Notes under the pieces: model-generated | The model's input: only the letters and a program-made list of their open reading frames with translations | Told to the model about the DNA's origin: nothing | Databases searched by the model: none | Translations under genes and position numbers: made by a program | Assembly: GCA_019095985.1 (NCBI GenBank) | Contig: CM032661.1 | Coordinates: forward strand, 18,404,991 to 18,468,990 | Length of the DNA: 64,000 nt | Source of the DNA: Streblospio benedicti | Taxonomy: Eukaryota > Annelida > Polychaeta > Spionida > Spionidae | Direction: 5' to 3' | Shown here: piece by piece, positions 12,001 to 24,896 of the stretch | Position numbering within the stretch: the stretch's first letter is position 1 | Layout of the letters: every line of letters starts with the position of its first letter

Positions 12001-13880
12001 TTAATAGGCATGCAATTAAGTTGTGCCACCATCTTCTGGCTTGTTAACTACATGATAACAAATTAATTGTGCCTTCCCCTAACATATCGCGGTCGCCTCG
12101 CACAGGGTCAAAGGCTTGATTTGGCGAGTTCGCCTCGCTGGTTGATGATCAATAGCACGTTCTATAGCGTCCACTGGCCCCCTCTCGTGCTCTGAAATAG
12201 GCTCCACTCCCACCTCCCCGATTACACACTCGCTTGGGCACACGCAACTCCCTCAAATGGCCAACCGTTACAACTCCAGGGGATTCAAAACCCATATATT
12301 TGAATATATAAGCTTATAGTTGTGCTTGGCAATGGGCAGGCGTGGAGGTAGTGGTGGGCACAGGCGCTCTCCCTGTTAAACGCCTGTCTAGAGGATAGCC
12401 GCGGGCAGCTGGGGTTTATGGCGTTGTCTGTGTGGCCACCGCTATAACTAGCGTAAGGTGATGGAACACGAGACAGGAATGCTGCGTTAACAAGTCTATC
12501 CGCCTCGGGCGGGTTCAACCTTATCAAAAGCTTTCTAATGATCTAGGAGGATGATCTCAACAAACCCCTCCAATTAAGGGGTGTGTGTAGCGGGGGTCAG
12601 AAGTTAGCCCACGCCGAGAGCTCGTGTTGTCTCTACCTGTGCATCACGCTGGGGATTGGGGCCATCTCTTTTCAGCATTGATACATCAATGGCGAGGTGG
12701 CACAGACACGTTTCTGTACTTAGTAACTCCGATACCTAAATTGCCATCTTTGAACTCGACGCTGAGGCGTAATTCAATCTCACTCTCAGTAGTGGGCCTT
12801 TCTTATCTGCGCACTCTTCACTTAATGATCAGATTTTAGGGTCATTCTCGTCTCATCCATATTCTAAAAGCTACGTTTGAATATCTTGATAAGTGTTTTT
12901 ATTTGGGTCATGTGGACACGATGGCCATTTCATTGTAATTTATGGATTGTGCAATATGCAAAGCTTCATTGCTAAGACAAATTAATCGTATTCGTGAGAA
13001 GGTGATGAATTCAAATATTCTAGGTTGAACGAGTTAATGGTAAGGCTTAGCTTGAGACATTTCTATTGCATCACTACATTATCAATCTAATGCTTTGGTA
13101 GATGATGATGACGGGCATCGGTGCATCAGTGGCTATGGACTAGTCAACTAAAACCAACCCGGTGAATCATAAATTCACGAAGAAACAATGTTACAAATCG
13201 ACAATCATTGTGTGATTAATCATACTTATTAACAATGACTGCATTAATACCTTTATACAGTTAATAACATAGCAATTATAATAAATCATCAATTAAGAAC
13301 TGACCCTCTTATACGAGAGTCAATCCAGTCGTCTGCAAATGTGCCTGTCTCCCAAACATACCTCTTACTTTATCATAACTTGCCACTTCGTACATGCCAG
13401 TGGTTTTTGTTCTGCTTCTGATCCATGCGTAATTACACGCTGAGAAATGGTAGGTAAATGTGATGTACGTCATCAAGTAATGAGCACTTTGCCGCATGTT
13501 GTCTTAATTACTAGAAATGTTGCATTTTACCTTCTGTACTAACGTGAAAGGGACAGAAAATAACAGTAATTGCAACTGTTATGTGTAGCATTTAGCAGCA
13601 GTATCGCTGTCTTTGTAATGAAATAATAGGGGGTCGTTGTCCTTGCGTAATAAATATAACATGTTGAGTGTTTAATAATATGTTTGCTGGAATATGAAGA
13701 CAAACAAAGTGTGATTGGAGTGACACGTGGCCCTTTAATTAGGGTGAGGTTTTGCTGCATACGTTGTACACGTAGGCGATTAGGTAATTACTTGCGTTTA
13801 GTGGGTGAATGTAGGGTGTTTGAGATAGACGTATGGAGAGGACTGGTGTTAATATTTGGCGTCGATTGTTTTTGTGCGTG
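9011..13880. other. Non-coding spacer
   Basis: No exon is credible here. A moderately GC-rich segment at 10290-10570 carries several Nkx2-like CACTTGA/CACTTAA sites and could be regulatory. Another CG-rich patch lies at 12080-12520. Short frames are present but resemble nothing known. Confidence 0.55.
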
Positions 13881-13908
13881 TTTTTTTTTTTTTTTTTTTT
13901 TTTTTTTT
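13881..13908. repeat. Poly(T) run
   Basis: Twenty-eight consecutive T residues. There is no adjacent gene-like sequence to suggest a retrocopy tail. Confidence 0.95.
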
Positions 13909-16900
13909 GTAAATAGATAGCTTATCATATTCCTAGTATAACATTATTCTTTTCTAGGTGTATCTCGAACAAGTCAATTCGTCATAACTAATTCTAGAAG
14001 TGATGCTCCCATGTAGGGCGATATAGCTTCAAAGTTTTCTTAATTTTTATGTCATAGCAGATAGTAGATTTAGTCACATATAGATAATTTATAATGATCT
14101 TTACGGTGTTATTTGTAAAGACAAAAGTGCATAGGTGATCATGTTGATGCTTCTACTATGAACATGTACATCCAGCCGTATCCGTCGTCGCCATGGTCAG
14201 TACCATTGTGCAGGAGGCAGTGAGCACTGATCATCTGTTTATAGCTTTGCTCATAACTACGATGAACAAGCCTGTGGACCAAACGCAGGACCAAACTTAC
14301 ATTTTAGTGAATCATTAAAAGTCTCTTCAATGAGTACCAACTTTTGGAGTACACCTTTTAATCCACCTATGTGTTTTCCCTGATTTCAGCTAATCACGTT
14401 CATCAGCAATATTCAAATTTTCTAAGTTCAAATTCCTTTACAAGACACGACATCTTCTGATTTGGTTTATATTAATCTAATTAATTCTAAAATACACAAT
14501 TGCTATCCCTGTCTAATTTCAATAAACCCAACGTAGTAACTGTAACCTAATTTGTCTGCGGACGTTCGACCTATATAATTATCGTTCACTAAATTACAAG
14601 CCGCCAATGAAGGGTGTATCCTCCCCTAACGTGAAAGCAAAACAAAACCTCGCTTTTGAGATGCCTATGTGTACCCCCGAATTATCCCCCTTGTCCAAGC
14701 GGTGGACCATCTACAGGGGGCCTGAAAAGAATCACAAAGGAAACATTTAATATTTGCTTAGGTTCGCTGGAATTGGACAAATTAAGGTCAGATTGGAAAT
14801 GAAGCCTTCATGTGGACGGTAATTGCATGATTGCAAAATGCAACTAATATTGTGGAAATGGGGAAGAGAATGTGTGAAAATTGCGTGAATTAGGTGGTGG
14901 AAGAATTGTCAATGGAACAAAAGCCAGAGATAATGAGTTTGTTCTTTCATCACTAACTATAATGTGGTTTTGTCATGTGTGTTGGTACATATCAAGACGT
15001 GATTGAGTGTTCGTGTTTCTCATTATTTCGGTAGATTGTACATTGTAATGCACATGATACTGGTACAACAGAGTACAGGCCGTGTATGTAATGTTTATTC
15101 AAGGTTTTTGCTGGTACCACAACTTTGCCACCAGCAGATTGCGATGTTACTGAGAAATATAGGCCTACCTCGGCATATTTCGAATCGTCATTACACGTTG
15201 GTTATTAGAGATACCGGAAAGCATTTTATGGATGGGGCTATAGCCTTAATAGTATATACAACAGGATTTAATAATAATTTTAAAGGGGAGAAACTTCATA
15301 TATTTTCTTCAAATTCATGTCTATTGATTGCGTAAACATACATCAATTAAGGTAGTTGTTTGTATAAGAGTGAGGTTTTTCACGTTAAGCTATACATGAT
15401 GCAATGGCATTAAATTCAAATGTGATGATAATAATATGGATTTCTATAATTGTGGAGTTAATTACCAGTTTCAATAACGCACAACGTCTCATCAGTAATC
15501 TATCCCTGGTCGCATGTATAATTAGAGATAGGTGAACTTATTGTGAAGTCAGTTGCAGTTAACACATGTGTGCATGTATTTGTGCGAAAGCAACCCAAAT
15601 GGAGCATTGTATTTGTGTTGTTGTTTTCAGGTATGCAAAATTGCATATATTGATTTGTTTGCATTGCAAACAATTTAATTCCAAAACATTCAAACGATTC
15701 CAAAACCGCCCGTTTTCATCATCACATAATAAAGATTGAAAATAGACAACAATCCCACTCCATATAACCAACATCAAAGTTACTAATCTAAAAATCTCCA
15801 ACAATCATTTCACACTCGAACCAATACCTTTCCATTCCCTTTACACCAGTGCTAAAAACCTACGGCCGCCGGATACCCGAATTACCTTATAAACCTTTAA
15901 ACCACCACCACACATTTGAAAACAAGTTGAGTGGTAAAAATCTTAAATGAGATGGGCGGACTTTGTTCACAACTTTGCGCATTTGATATGCACGCCGAGT
16001 GTGCAGATGTGTGAGATAAGGGGCGTGCCGCGCGCACTCTTCGCGCCGGCCACGCGCCTTTGAAGCTTTCTTCGGGTCGCCGTCACCTGTCTGAGACGGG
16101 ACCTGCGCCGTCCTATCACCTCCGGTCATCTCCAGTTTTATGATGGCCGTTTGATATGCGCGTAAAAGCTAGACTGAGGCTTGTGCAACAGCGTTAAGGA
16201 GGTACTACGGTAGAACTTTTATATGAAGACAATTCGTGTGCTGGTCTCAAGTGGTCACGGTAGTGGTAGTGGTGTGGTAGTTCTGTTTGTGTGTGATTCC
16301 TTGTTGTTTCTTTACGGCTGTTTGGGATCACGATGGGTTGTCTTATTTTAGAGGTGGTATCAATAGAACGGTGGTTTTGATCGGAGGTTCTACTGTAAGT
16401 GTTATACAGCAGCCGACATGATTACCGTATCCCTGGGCGACCAGCGAAGGTGGCTGAGAGAAAGAGTTCAAAGTCGTCAAAGTGGCGAAACGTTTCATGT
16501 GCGGCGCAGATTTGCAGAAGAGATTTGTCACTTTCAAAACTTTTAATAAGGTGATGTGAGCGAAAGGTGATAAAATGTGGGCTACAAAAAAGCGCGCTAG
16601 GGGGTGGCGGGGTTGTAAGGGGGCGGGGAGGGTAAGGTGACCGCCTTGAACGGTACCCTGCCAGGGTCCGGGCTAGGCTTTCAGCGCTGACAAGCTCAGA
16701 TTAGGACATCGTATACGGGGTTGTGGGTTTTCGGCGAGGAAATGACAGCTGAATGGAAGGTGGGATATGGTATTAGAAACAAAGAACGTGCTTGTTAAAA
16801 TATGACAACTGATTTCTGCCGTTAATGCCGGTTCCCGCGTGGAAGGAAGTAACCGCAACATTTGTAACTCTCGGGTGTCGGTTTGACGCGTGCCGATACT

Positions 16901-19900
16901 GACGTGTGAACAGCTAAACCCACGGTGGCAGTTAATGCTTAAAACGCTTGTTATTGTCAAGACTATACAAAGTATGTTACGAGAGGGGACTTAGCGCCGA
17001 TAGAAGGCCCCGTGTGACCATCTGTTCGATGGGGCGCTATGGTAAAACACAGCGCTAATCAGCATCGTAAAATGCGCGTGTTGTGTCAACAGCACAGACG
17101 ACAAATCTCGGGATGGAGGAAGATACCGTTCAGAGTAGGGCTAAACACCAACTCGACAGCAAACAATACATCCCAATAAACTGATCTGCCACACTTTAAC
17201 AGCTGTCGCTGCTTCATAGCAACGTTGAAATGATGGTCCAATCCCTACTAGTTGTTAAAAAAAATAACCAGACTATAAATACAAAAAAACATAGTTCTGC
17301 TGCATGCGTTCATGTGGGAAAGAAAAGAAATGACAAGTGGCGCAAAATGTCATCTGTATCTAATACACGTATCGGCCTCTGGCCGTCTGACCCGGCCTCG
17401 CCTTGCTTTCGCCTTCCTTCACCCCGACTCTTCTGCCACATTAGGCCAACATAAATCCGACAATTAGCCCATTTCGTCCTCCTCGTCTTACGGTGTTCTG
17501 CCGGTGAGAGTTTTGGGCCATATTTTGTGTCGCAAACCCCGCGAGATTTCACGCTCGTCCGCGTGTATCATGGCCGCCATTATGGCTGGTTCTCGCAGAC
17601 TGGTGACCTTTTGTGGTCGCAACTGATGACTTTATTACGCTGTCTTTTGCGTCAATAAAAAAGGAATAGAAATCAAAGATTCTTGACTATGTTTTTATAG
17701 GAATCTGCTTCATCATCTATTGCATCTGTACAGAGTAGACCTATTGAATTCTCATTTTATGGCAATGAAATTATATCACTTGATGTTACGGTTGCCAGGG
17801 GCAAAGTTAGCGCATTAAAGACAACACATCCCCATGGCTACGAGATAAAAGAAGAAAGTGCCAGGAATATATTCTTTTCTGCAGATTCCACTTGCTTTAA
17901 TGTCGCCAACTACAGTAATATATTCACACTTGAGGGCGTTTAGGATGCTTGATATTGCAAACTAAATGCATCAGGTTGGACCTGTTGCTCTGCGCCGTTG
18001 TTTGATGTCTGAATATTGAATTTCAATTTGCCAAACGACACAGGAGGACGGTTAAAATATGCTATTGAACTTCTAGGCACATCTGCGCGTGCTGCGCGTG
18101 CGCTTGATGTACGTGTCCGGTTTTTAGATTGTCCGGAGGCATTCGATACGGTATGGCACGATGAGGAGACTTCAATGCGTCCACACTAGCGCCCGTACAT
18201 CAAAAGCCAGCTAAATTCAAAGTACACACATCGCGTGCTTTGCCGTTTGCGCATGCAACTAACCCCGCGAACCCTTATAATCAGCAAACACGGGCAGGTT
18301 TTATGCAAGTTCCGTTGCGTTTATGCGCACTTTATACATGTCGATTGTGTCCCGTATGTACATTCAGCGGCTTACTAACTATACACCTGGGACTATAAAA
18401 GCAGAGAGGTAGAAAATTCTCACAGCTTTATCAATCTTTGATATTTGTTTCTCTGATGACTAGCACGTGGCTGTGACACCAAGTAAAATACCCGAAGCAC
18501 GGAGATGGTAAAGCGATTTGAAAAGTTCTCACACTAACGGACAGGTCAGGGTGAAAGAATGCTAAGTCCGTATACCTCTAAGCCGAGCCATCTGTTGGCC
18601 TCTTCATCCAATCCTAAATCCACCCAAATGAAGACATTACTATTACGAGGGGGCAAACACTGTAAACCACTGCTGGAACTTGAAGTGGATGCAGTTCAGC
18701 CAAGTGCTTCTTCATGCACATACTGCCATCATCCGCTTTTATTTGGCTTAGAAATCAAACGCAAATCAGGGTGTTTGATTTATATCTGCGCTGTTTACCC
18801 TCCTGACAATCGGTAGTATGTATTTATGGGTGGTTAGTCTGACTTTGATGGGTTTTAGTGATTTACTGCTTTGAGAGAGTGGAATGCTGTATGATTGAAT
18901 ATGTTGATAAATGGGATTGGGGAGATAGTGCGCGCGCATCGCTAATGAGACAAGAGGCACGCGATCGCGTAGTGATACGCGGCGAGCCTGACAGGTCGTC
19001 TGCCAGACAAAGTAGGGCGCCATCTCTCGCCCTTTATCTTTTTGAACTGGGATTCTTACATTTTCTTTTAATGTTATTATTGAAAGGGGACTGTGTGTGA
19101 GGACTTTGATATGTAGCGTAGATCTTTTCTGCAGTGATAGATGTTGTCATGATCTGATTGCGTCAAAGGGCCTTCTTATTACATTGATTGTACAACTGAT
19201 GCTTTCTGTTGAATTAGAATTACTCTTACATCTAATAAGCCTATTGTCAGAGTTGCAGATTTAAAGAAATATAAATGCAGATGGTAGTGTTTAAAGCACG
19301 TGCTATATATTGTGTTGGACCGCTTTTATCACTGGAATACCAACTTCAGCACTGGGTTTCAGCACTGGCAATACCACTTCGGTTTTACTATTTCTGTCAA
19401 AGTTTGCAAATATGATGTTTGATAATCTATCATTAGCATTGTGTTTTCTTGCTAAGAAATTTGAAGACCTAGTTAAGATCGTGTGCAAACTATGACGCAT
19501 TGCAGTACATTTGTATATGATATATCATCAATGTTGGGCCTTGTTGGCTGATTTAATACGGTACCACAATCGCTGGCACGCTTCACATGATCTTAAATTC
19601 GTACTTAACCTGCTTCTAATTCACCTTGTAAATGAATGATAAATGTAACATCAGATCACTTGACCATGTCCTAAGGCGAGGTTCATAGCACACAAGTTCA
19701 TCACACAAAGTGGAAAAGTACTGTGTTTGGCACCTACAAGTGCTATGGTCAGCCAAGTAAGAAGAAAAACAGCTAGTTACAAATGCAAGTACTGCAAGAT
19801 CAGCAATGCACTTCACCATATAGCACACTGGTACGTCTGAGTGACAATTTTCATTTGAAGCAACCAAGAGATCCGGATTGTTTCGAACTACAATGTACAT

Positions 19901-22120
19901 GTACATGGTGCCTACACATGTTTGTACAAGATGTAGTATTATTATGTGTCTATATTTAATGACGCACCAATTTGAAACGATAAAATGCACGATACATCAA
20001 ATAGTACATTGAAAGTACGAATCCCCAGAAGTTAGAATAACCATTACACATTGCTACCTCGTTTCTCTCGGGCTACAGCAGACCATTAATTCAATCATCA
20101 CAGTAGAACACCACTCATTCTTAAGTATATCCCCTTTTGTTTCACGAATAGAACCCTGAGTTAGAATTGTGCTCTCTTGGTGGAGATTTATTTGCAGCGG
20201 CGGCTTACAGGTCTTTTATGAGCCCTTGAGTAGGAAAAAAAATTGTCCTATTACCGAGGTGGTATTTTAATGAGATGTGTCATAATAACAGGTTTCACTA
20301 TACTGCTGTATCTGTATGCTACTGTATTACTATAACAATACAAATAGCGTCGAGTCCGCACTAAAGCACCTCCGCATTGCACTTGTCGTTTGGCATCCGT
20401 GATCTTCAACCCACGTTGTACCTCATCCACCGCAAAAAAATATACATGAGGCTCTCGTCCAAAGAAGTGGCGGCGGGGAGCTTCCTTGACCCCTGGTCAC
20501 GACGTGCCTCGTGCCGCCGCCGGTGTCCATTGTATCCAGAACGTCTCTATTTGCTGGCACCAACTATAAATGACGGGGACTATTTGGTCGCGTGGATGAA
20601 TATAAATGAGGACAGAGGCACAAGTCAGTTAGTCTTTGCTAAGGGCGCAATGTTTTAGTGTCTTAAACCTACACGTAAGATAAGATAAAATAAACTTAAT
20701 GATGAGTCTATCTACTGGCGCTTGTGATTACAGAAAATCGTATCTAAACCACGGCAGGGAGTCTATTTCCCATGCATGGATATGCATAGTAAAGTTCAAT
20801 CTAATTTTGAAATGTATCATTGTAAATATTAGATAAAAAATAATGTGACCTTATACCATAACACGGTAGTGGTTGGAAAAGATGTTTTACCCCACGAATA
20901 TGTCACCAAAATTCGTGTTGCATATACAGAAATGTTATCGCTACATTTAAACAGTGTAACACAATGTTCTTTGCATACCATTCGCAGGGGGGTTGGGTGA
21001 GTCTTATTGTAGCAGATTACAATTAGGGGGACAATTACAGACAGTGGATTTAAAGAATGTAATACAAACTCTGTGCTCTAGGTCTGATATACACTCCTGG
21101 TGGCCAGGCTAGAATCGACACCTGTACTGACAGACGAGAGGTCGAGCCCGCCGCGGAGCCAGAATGCCCGAGGGGGACACGTTGGTGGCGAGGCCATCAC
21201 TAATTACTTGCTATTGATAGTGGGCAGGGTTTTATAGGTTTGTTTTGTAGGTCTTTTTATTTGTGTTTTTGCTTTCTTTTTTAGGGTGTTTTATTTTTGC
21301 TTTTCTATTCTATTTTATTTATTTTCTTCGTCTTTTTTCTCTTTATCTTTGTCTTTTTCTTAGACTTTTTCTCCTTTTTTACATTCTTTCTTTTTTGTGG
21401 GGATGGGGGTGTCTTACGTGATTTTGTTTATTTTCATATAGTTCCATTTAGGCTTTGGTTTGATTGATTGCATCACGGGATTGTTTTGCTATATGTTTGT
21501 TTTGGTTTTGTTTTCTTTTACTTTATTGGACGCGCTATCATTACGCTCTTTAAAAAAGTCTCTGGTCCGTTTATAAGTTTATGGGTGTGATTATTCGTTA
21601 ATTTCATTCTCCATTGTTGATATGTGAAAAGAAATGTTTGTTGCGGTCCAGTTAGTACTTAAAATGTGAACCTCAAAAGGATAATGTCTAATTACACTTT
21701 ATATCACTATATCACACCAATTGGTATGTCATAGAATGCACATATTTAAACACCATCAACATATATTCCTGGCTGGCTATCAGACAGTTCTGCCAACTTT
21801 TACCTTGATCAATTACTGATGGGTCCCGTACACAGAAATTAAGCATTCTCTTGCCACATGTCTCAGAAGCAAACAGGTCCTAAAGATATCATGAGCGTGA
21901 ATCATTATCACCTTCAAAGGAACACTTTCAGGCACGAATGGCAATTTTTGGCTAATGATTCTACGACTCTTATTAGGGACACGATTATAATGGTTTGCCT
22001 TCTCAAATGGAGCACAACGAATTGTTGATATCACCGTGGGCAGTCTTTGTTGCGCGTGATTCTTTGATGAAAGCACCTGTTTTGGATCATAATTCTGTGA
22101 CGAGCTGATTAAACAGCTGG
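13909..22120. other. Non-coding spacer upstream of Snail gene 2
   Basis: AT-rich DNA with CG-rich patches at about 15960-16140, 17340-17600, 18060-18260 and 20440-20560. The 17340-17600 patch has a GCCGCCAT (YY1-like) core and a CGCGAGA motif, as in housekeeping promoters, but no exon follows. The 18060-18260 patch has GCGCATGC/GCGCGTGC (NRF1-like) repeats. No open frame here looks like a protein family. Confidence 0.5.
21235..21560. repeat. Strand-biased pyrimidine/T-rich tract
   Basis: About 300 bp of plus-strand sequence is almost entirely T with scattered C and G (TTTTATTTTT, TCTTTTTCTT and similar), so the complement is A-rich. It is low-complexity sequence about 1 kb upstream of Snail gene 2. 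Confidence 0.7.
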
Positions 22121-22491
22121 CGATATTTTGTTACGCCGTCGGCGATTGGTCGACGCATCCTAGAAGCAGATGAGCGAGGCGCGCGGATTGGGGCGATTCG
22201 AGGACACCTGCCAGTATTGTGCAAAGTCGTGTGGATGAAAGAAACTGAGAAAAGGACCTTTGTCGATTACAGATGGGACCTGTCTCTGGGTCAGGTGTCC
22301 GTCGACAGGTCCTACGCGTATTAGAGTCGGGAACAGACGACAAACTGGCCATATGCAGACCGTAGCTGGAGGTGGCAACAGCCAACTGGAGTTTTGTGTT
22401 TGGAGACCTTTTTGAGCACTTGGTGGACTAGTTATTTATAGCTTTTTTGATTGAACAGTTTAAGACAAATAGTGGATATTCCTCAGTAAAC
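22120..22491 (+). promoter_or_regulatory. Promoter-proximal region of Snail gene 2
   Basis: A CG-richer block at 22120-22330 carries Snail-type E-boxes at 22205 (CACCTG) and 22292 (CAGGTG). A TATA-like TTATTTATAG lies at 22432-22441, about 50-60 bp before the start codon. This would give a 5' UTR of only a few tens of bases. The start site is inferred from spacing. Confidence 0.45.
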
Positions 22492-22618
22492 ATGCCCAAA
22501 TCATTTTTGATTGCGCAGAAAAGAGCTTCAAAGCGGAAAAGGGATGCTCGTCCCACGGACGATGAAGCTGGTTCTAAGAAGAGGCTACTCAAACCGCAAA
22601 ACATCACTGGAAAACTAT
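22492..22618 (+). CDS. snail: Snail-family repressor gene 2, exon 1 (SNAG domain)
   Basis: The ATG at 22492 has A at -3 (AAACATGCC) and opens MPKSFLIAQKRASKRK, a recognisable SNAG motif that recruits histone-demethylase co-repressors. The exon encodes 42 codons plus one base, then a consensus donor (CTAT|GTAAGTAG), giving a phase-1 intron. Basic clusters KRASKRKR and KKRLLK (residues 10-17 and 29-34) look like a bipartite nuclear localisation signal. The phase matches the acceptor at 27938, where T plus AT gives Tyr43. The predicted protein is 655 aa, longer than vertebrate Snail proteins (about 260-270 aa) because of a long disordered middle. The short frame before the intron is easily missed by ORF calling. 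Confidence 0.88.
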
Positions 22619-23661
22619 GTAAGTAGTGATATTTTTTTCACTTAACAATTGTTGAGGTTTTTTTTTCTTCTTTTATTTCTTGTTGGCTATTCTGAATAGT
22701 AGTTTAAAGCTGAAAGACTCTGTTGTATCTCTTACATTTATACAGCTATTGTATTTCTATTTGAATTGTTTCTTATTATTATGGCAAAGTATCTTGCATG
22801 GTGTTAAGTCGCTACTTGCCACAGATTACACTGGATGGTTAGAATAACTGAATGACGTCATCAACCACACTTGGGCTGCAGAACAGTGCTGTCATTTCTT
22901 AGATTTCAGGTTTAACTGGGTGTAAACCGTTTTATAATACAATGTGTATGTAACAATTAGGAACCTTAAACGCCTCCTAGTAATTCCTATCACCTTCTGA
23001 ATTGAAAGACAAGACGACAGACGATACCTTAGACTGGCCCTTAACACTTTTTACATCCATTTACGAGAGTGTTTTAAGAAAGTGAATGGGTTGTCAGAAT
23101 TGACATAGTTGGGAAAAGCTGGTACTAGAGTGAAAGCTTAGCGATAATGAGGTCATGTCACTGGTGCATATATGTATCTTCAGTCGTGTGGCTGTATTGT
23201 TTTTGGTCGTTGAAGTCCCTTCTTATGGATCGTTCATGTCAGCTTATACTTTTACCAAACATACAAGTGTACTCGGGTGGGGTTTGGGCAATGCAATTAA
23301 AAGAGTAGGTTGACTTTGACAAAAATGGCTGCATTAGTAGTTCTGTGATTTTAACCCGTTGGGAAATGCAAGTTGAGAAATAAGCATACTATAGTCACTA
23401 GGGCGCACGAATATGTAGATATAGTAGCGCGGTCTTATCGTGCATATTATATGTCAAATCCACAGCAAAATGTCCAAAAATGTTTGCATCATTCGTTGGT
23501 TTACAGAGATAGTTCGAATCCGCCATAGATGAGAATGATGCTCAAGAGGAATTATGTCGTAAAAAAAGAAACAAAGGTTCGCAAAAATCTTGTTTTCGGC
23601 CAGATGTCGCCTGTCGAAAAGACCCGAGCGTCGGTGGGGACACAAGATTTCTATGAGAAGG

Positions 23662-23699
23662 CACCTGGCTCGTGAAAATGGCACCTGCAAAGGCACCTG
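23662..23699. promoter_or_regulatory. Triple Snail E2-box
   Basis: CACCTG occurs at 23662, 23682 and 23694, all in the same orientation, within 38 bp of the first intron of Snail gene 2. This is a likely binding cluster for Snail/ZEB-type or bHLH proteins. Autoregulation is an inference. Confidence 0.5.
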
Positions 23700-24823
23700 C
23701 TTTGGAAGGGGACAATTTCATGGCTTTATCACTGTTGAGAAGTTGTTTTAGTCAAAGTGATTATCACATGATCTTTTACCCACTTAGTCTTATTCAGTTT
23801 GATATTTTGTTTAAACAACTATAATTGTATTGTTATTCAATGCATTAATAACATTGAAATATGGTGTTGATAGAAAATTCATGCTGTTCTGCGTGACAAG
23901 TACACTACATGTATATAGCGTAGACGATGAGTCCTTTTGTATAAGTTTGGTTTCCACTCACAACGTTGAGTCGGCCGTACAATCATTTTTTTTCCATTTG
24001 ATACAAATTCCGGTACAAATGTATCTATATGCACAAAGCAGCTGATGTCTAGATATTATCACATAGACTTTTGAGAATTATCACAAACCTAGTCACACAT
24101 ACTTCGCAACATGTGCTGAAATGGCTCCCTACCAGTGCCAAAATCGTCCCTAGAAATCATCCCGATTGTTTACCCCGTGCACAAAGAACAGGTGGACATC
24201 AAGTGATGAAAATAGTGGGTAATTTTATGGTGATGTTTAGGCTTTGGTTCCACCCTTAATTGTATTTGATAGCAGGTTAAACCAATCATTCCGTGCCATA
24301 TCGCATGCAAATGCGTGTTTTCCTTGCTCATGGGGATTAGCCACGCTTTGTTAACAATGCTTTAGGGCTTGGCTCTATTGCTCTTTTAGTATATTTTTGT
24401 TTTTGTTTTCTTTTGTATTTATACTACTGAATATGAAAGGATTATGATATCTACACTTTTGTAAAGCTAATAAGTTTTGCTTTTATTGATGCTTTTTAAA
24501 TACTGATAGATACTTCTAGGTGGATGATCGAAGGTGATTGGACGTTGTGCTCCAATGAGTATCCTTCTAGTTTTATTGACGTTTGATGTAAATACTAGGG
24601 TGGTCGACATGGTGGGCCAGAAAGTGGTGTTTTAATCCATACCAATCGAAGCGTGTCAAAATGTTCCTTTAGTTCTGTGAGAGGAGAATTTAACATAAAT
24701 ATTGTTTTTCATATTCTGCACCATCAAAAACCTCTACATGGAAAATTTCAGTTCTTTGGCCCTGCTTGAATTTCCATTGAGTTTACATTTGATTATGGTA
24801 ATCTTGTCTGAAATATAATCCAA

Positions 24824-24896
24824 ATACCATGGTCTATATGTGTGTTTGATACATATAGACCATGGTATGATCTCAATTGTATGATCTCAATTGTAT
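24824..24896. repeat. Perfect hairpin followed by a 14-bp tandem duplication
   Basis: ATACCATGGTCTATATGT at 24824-24841 is the exact inverse of 24851-24868, with a 9-nt loop. Overlapping its right end, the unit GTATGATCTCAATT is repeated twice (24865-24878 and 24879-24892). It lies in the intron of Snail gene 2. It may be a small fold-back insertion. Confidence 0.85.
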
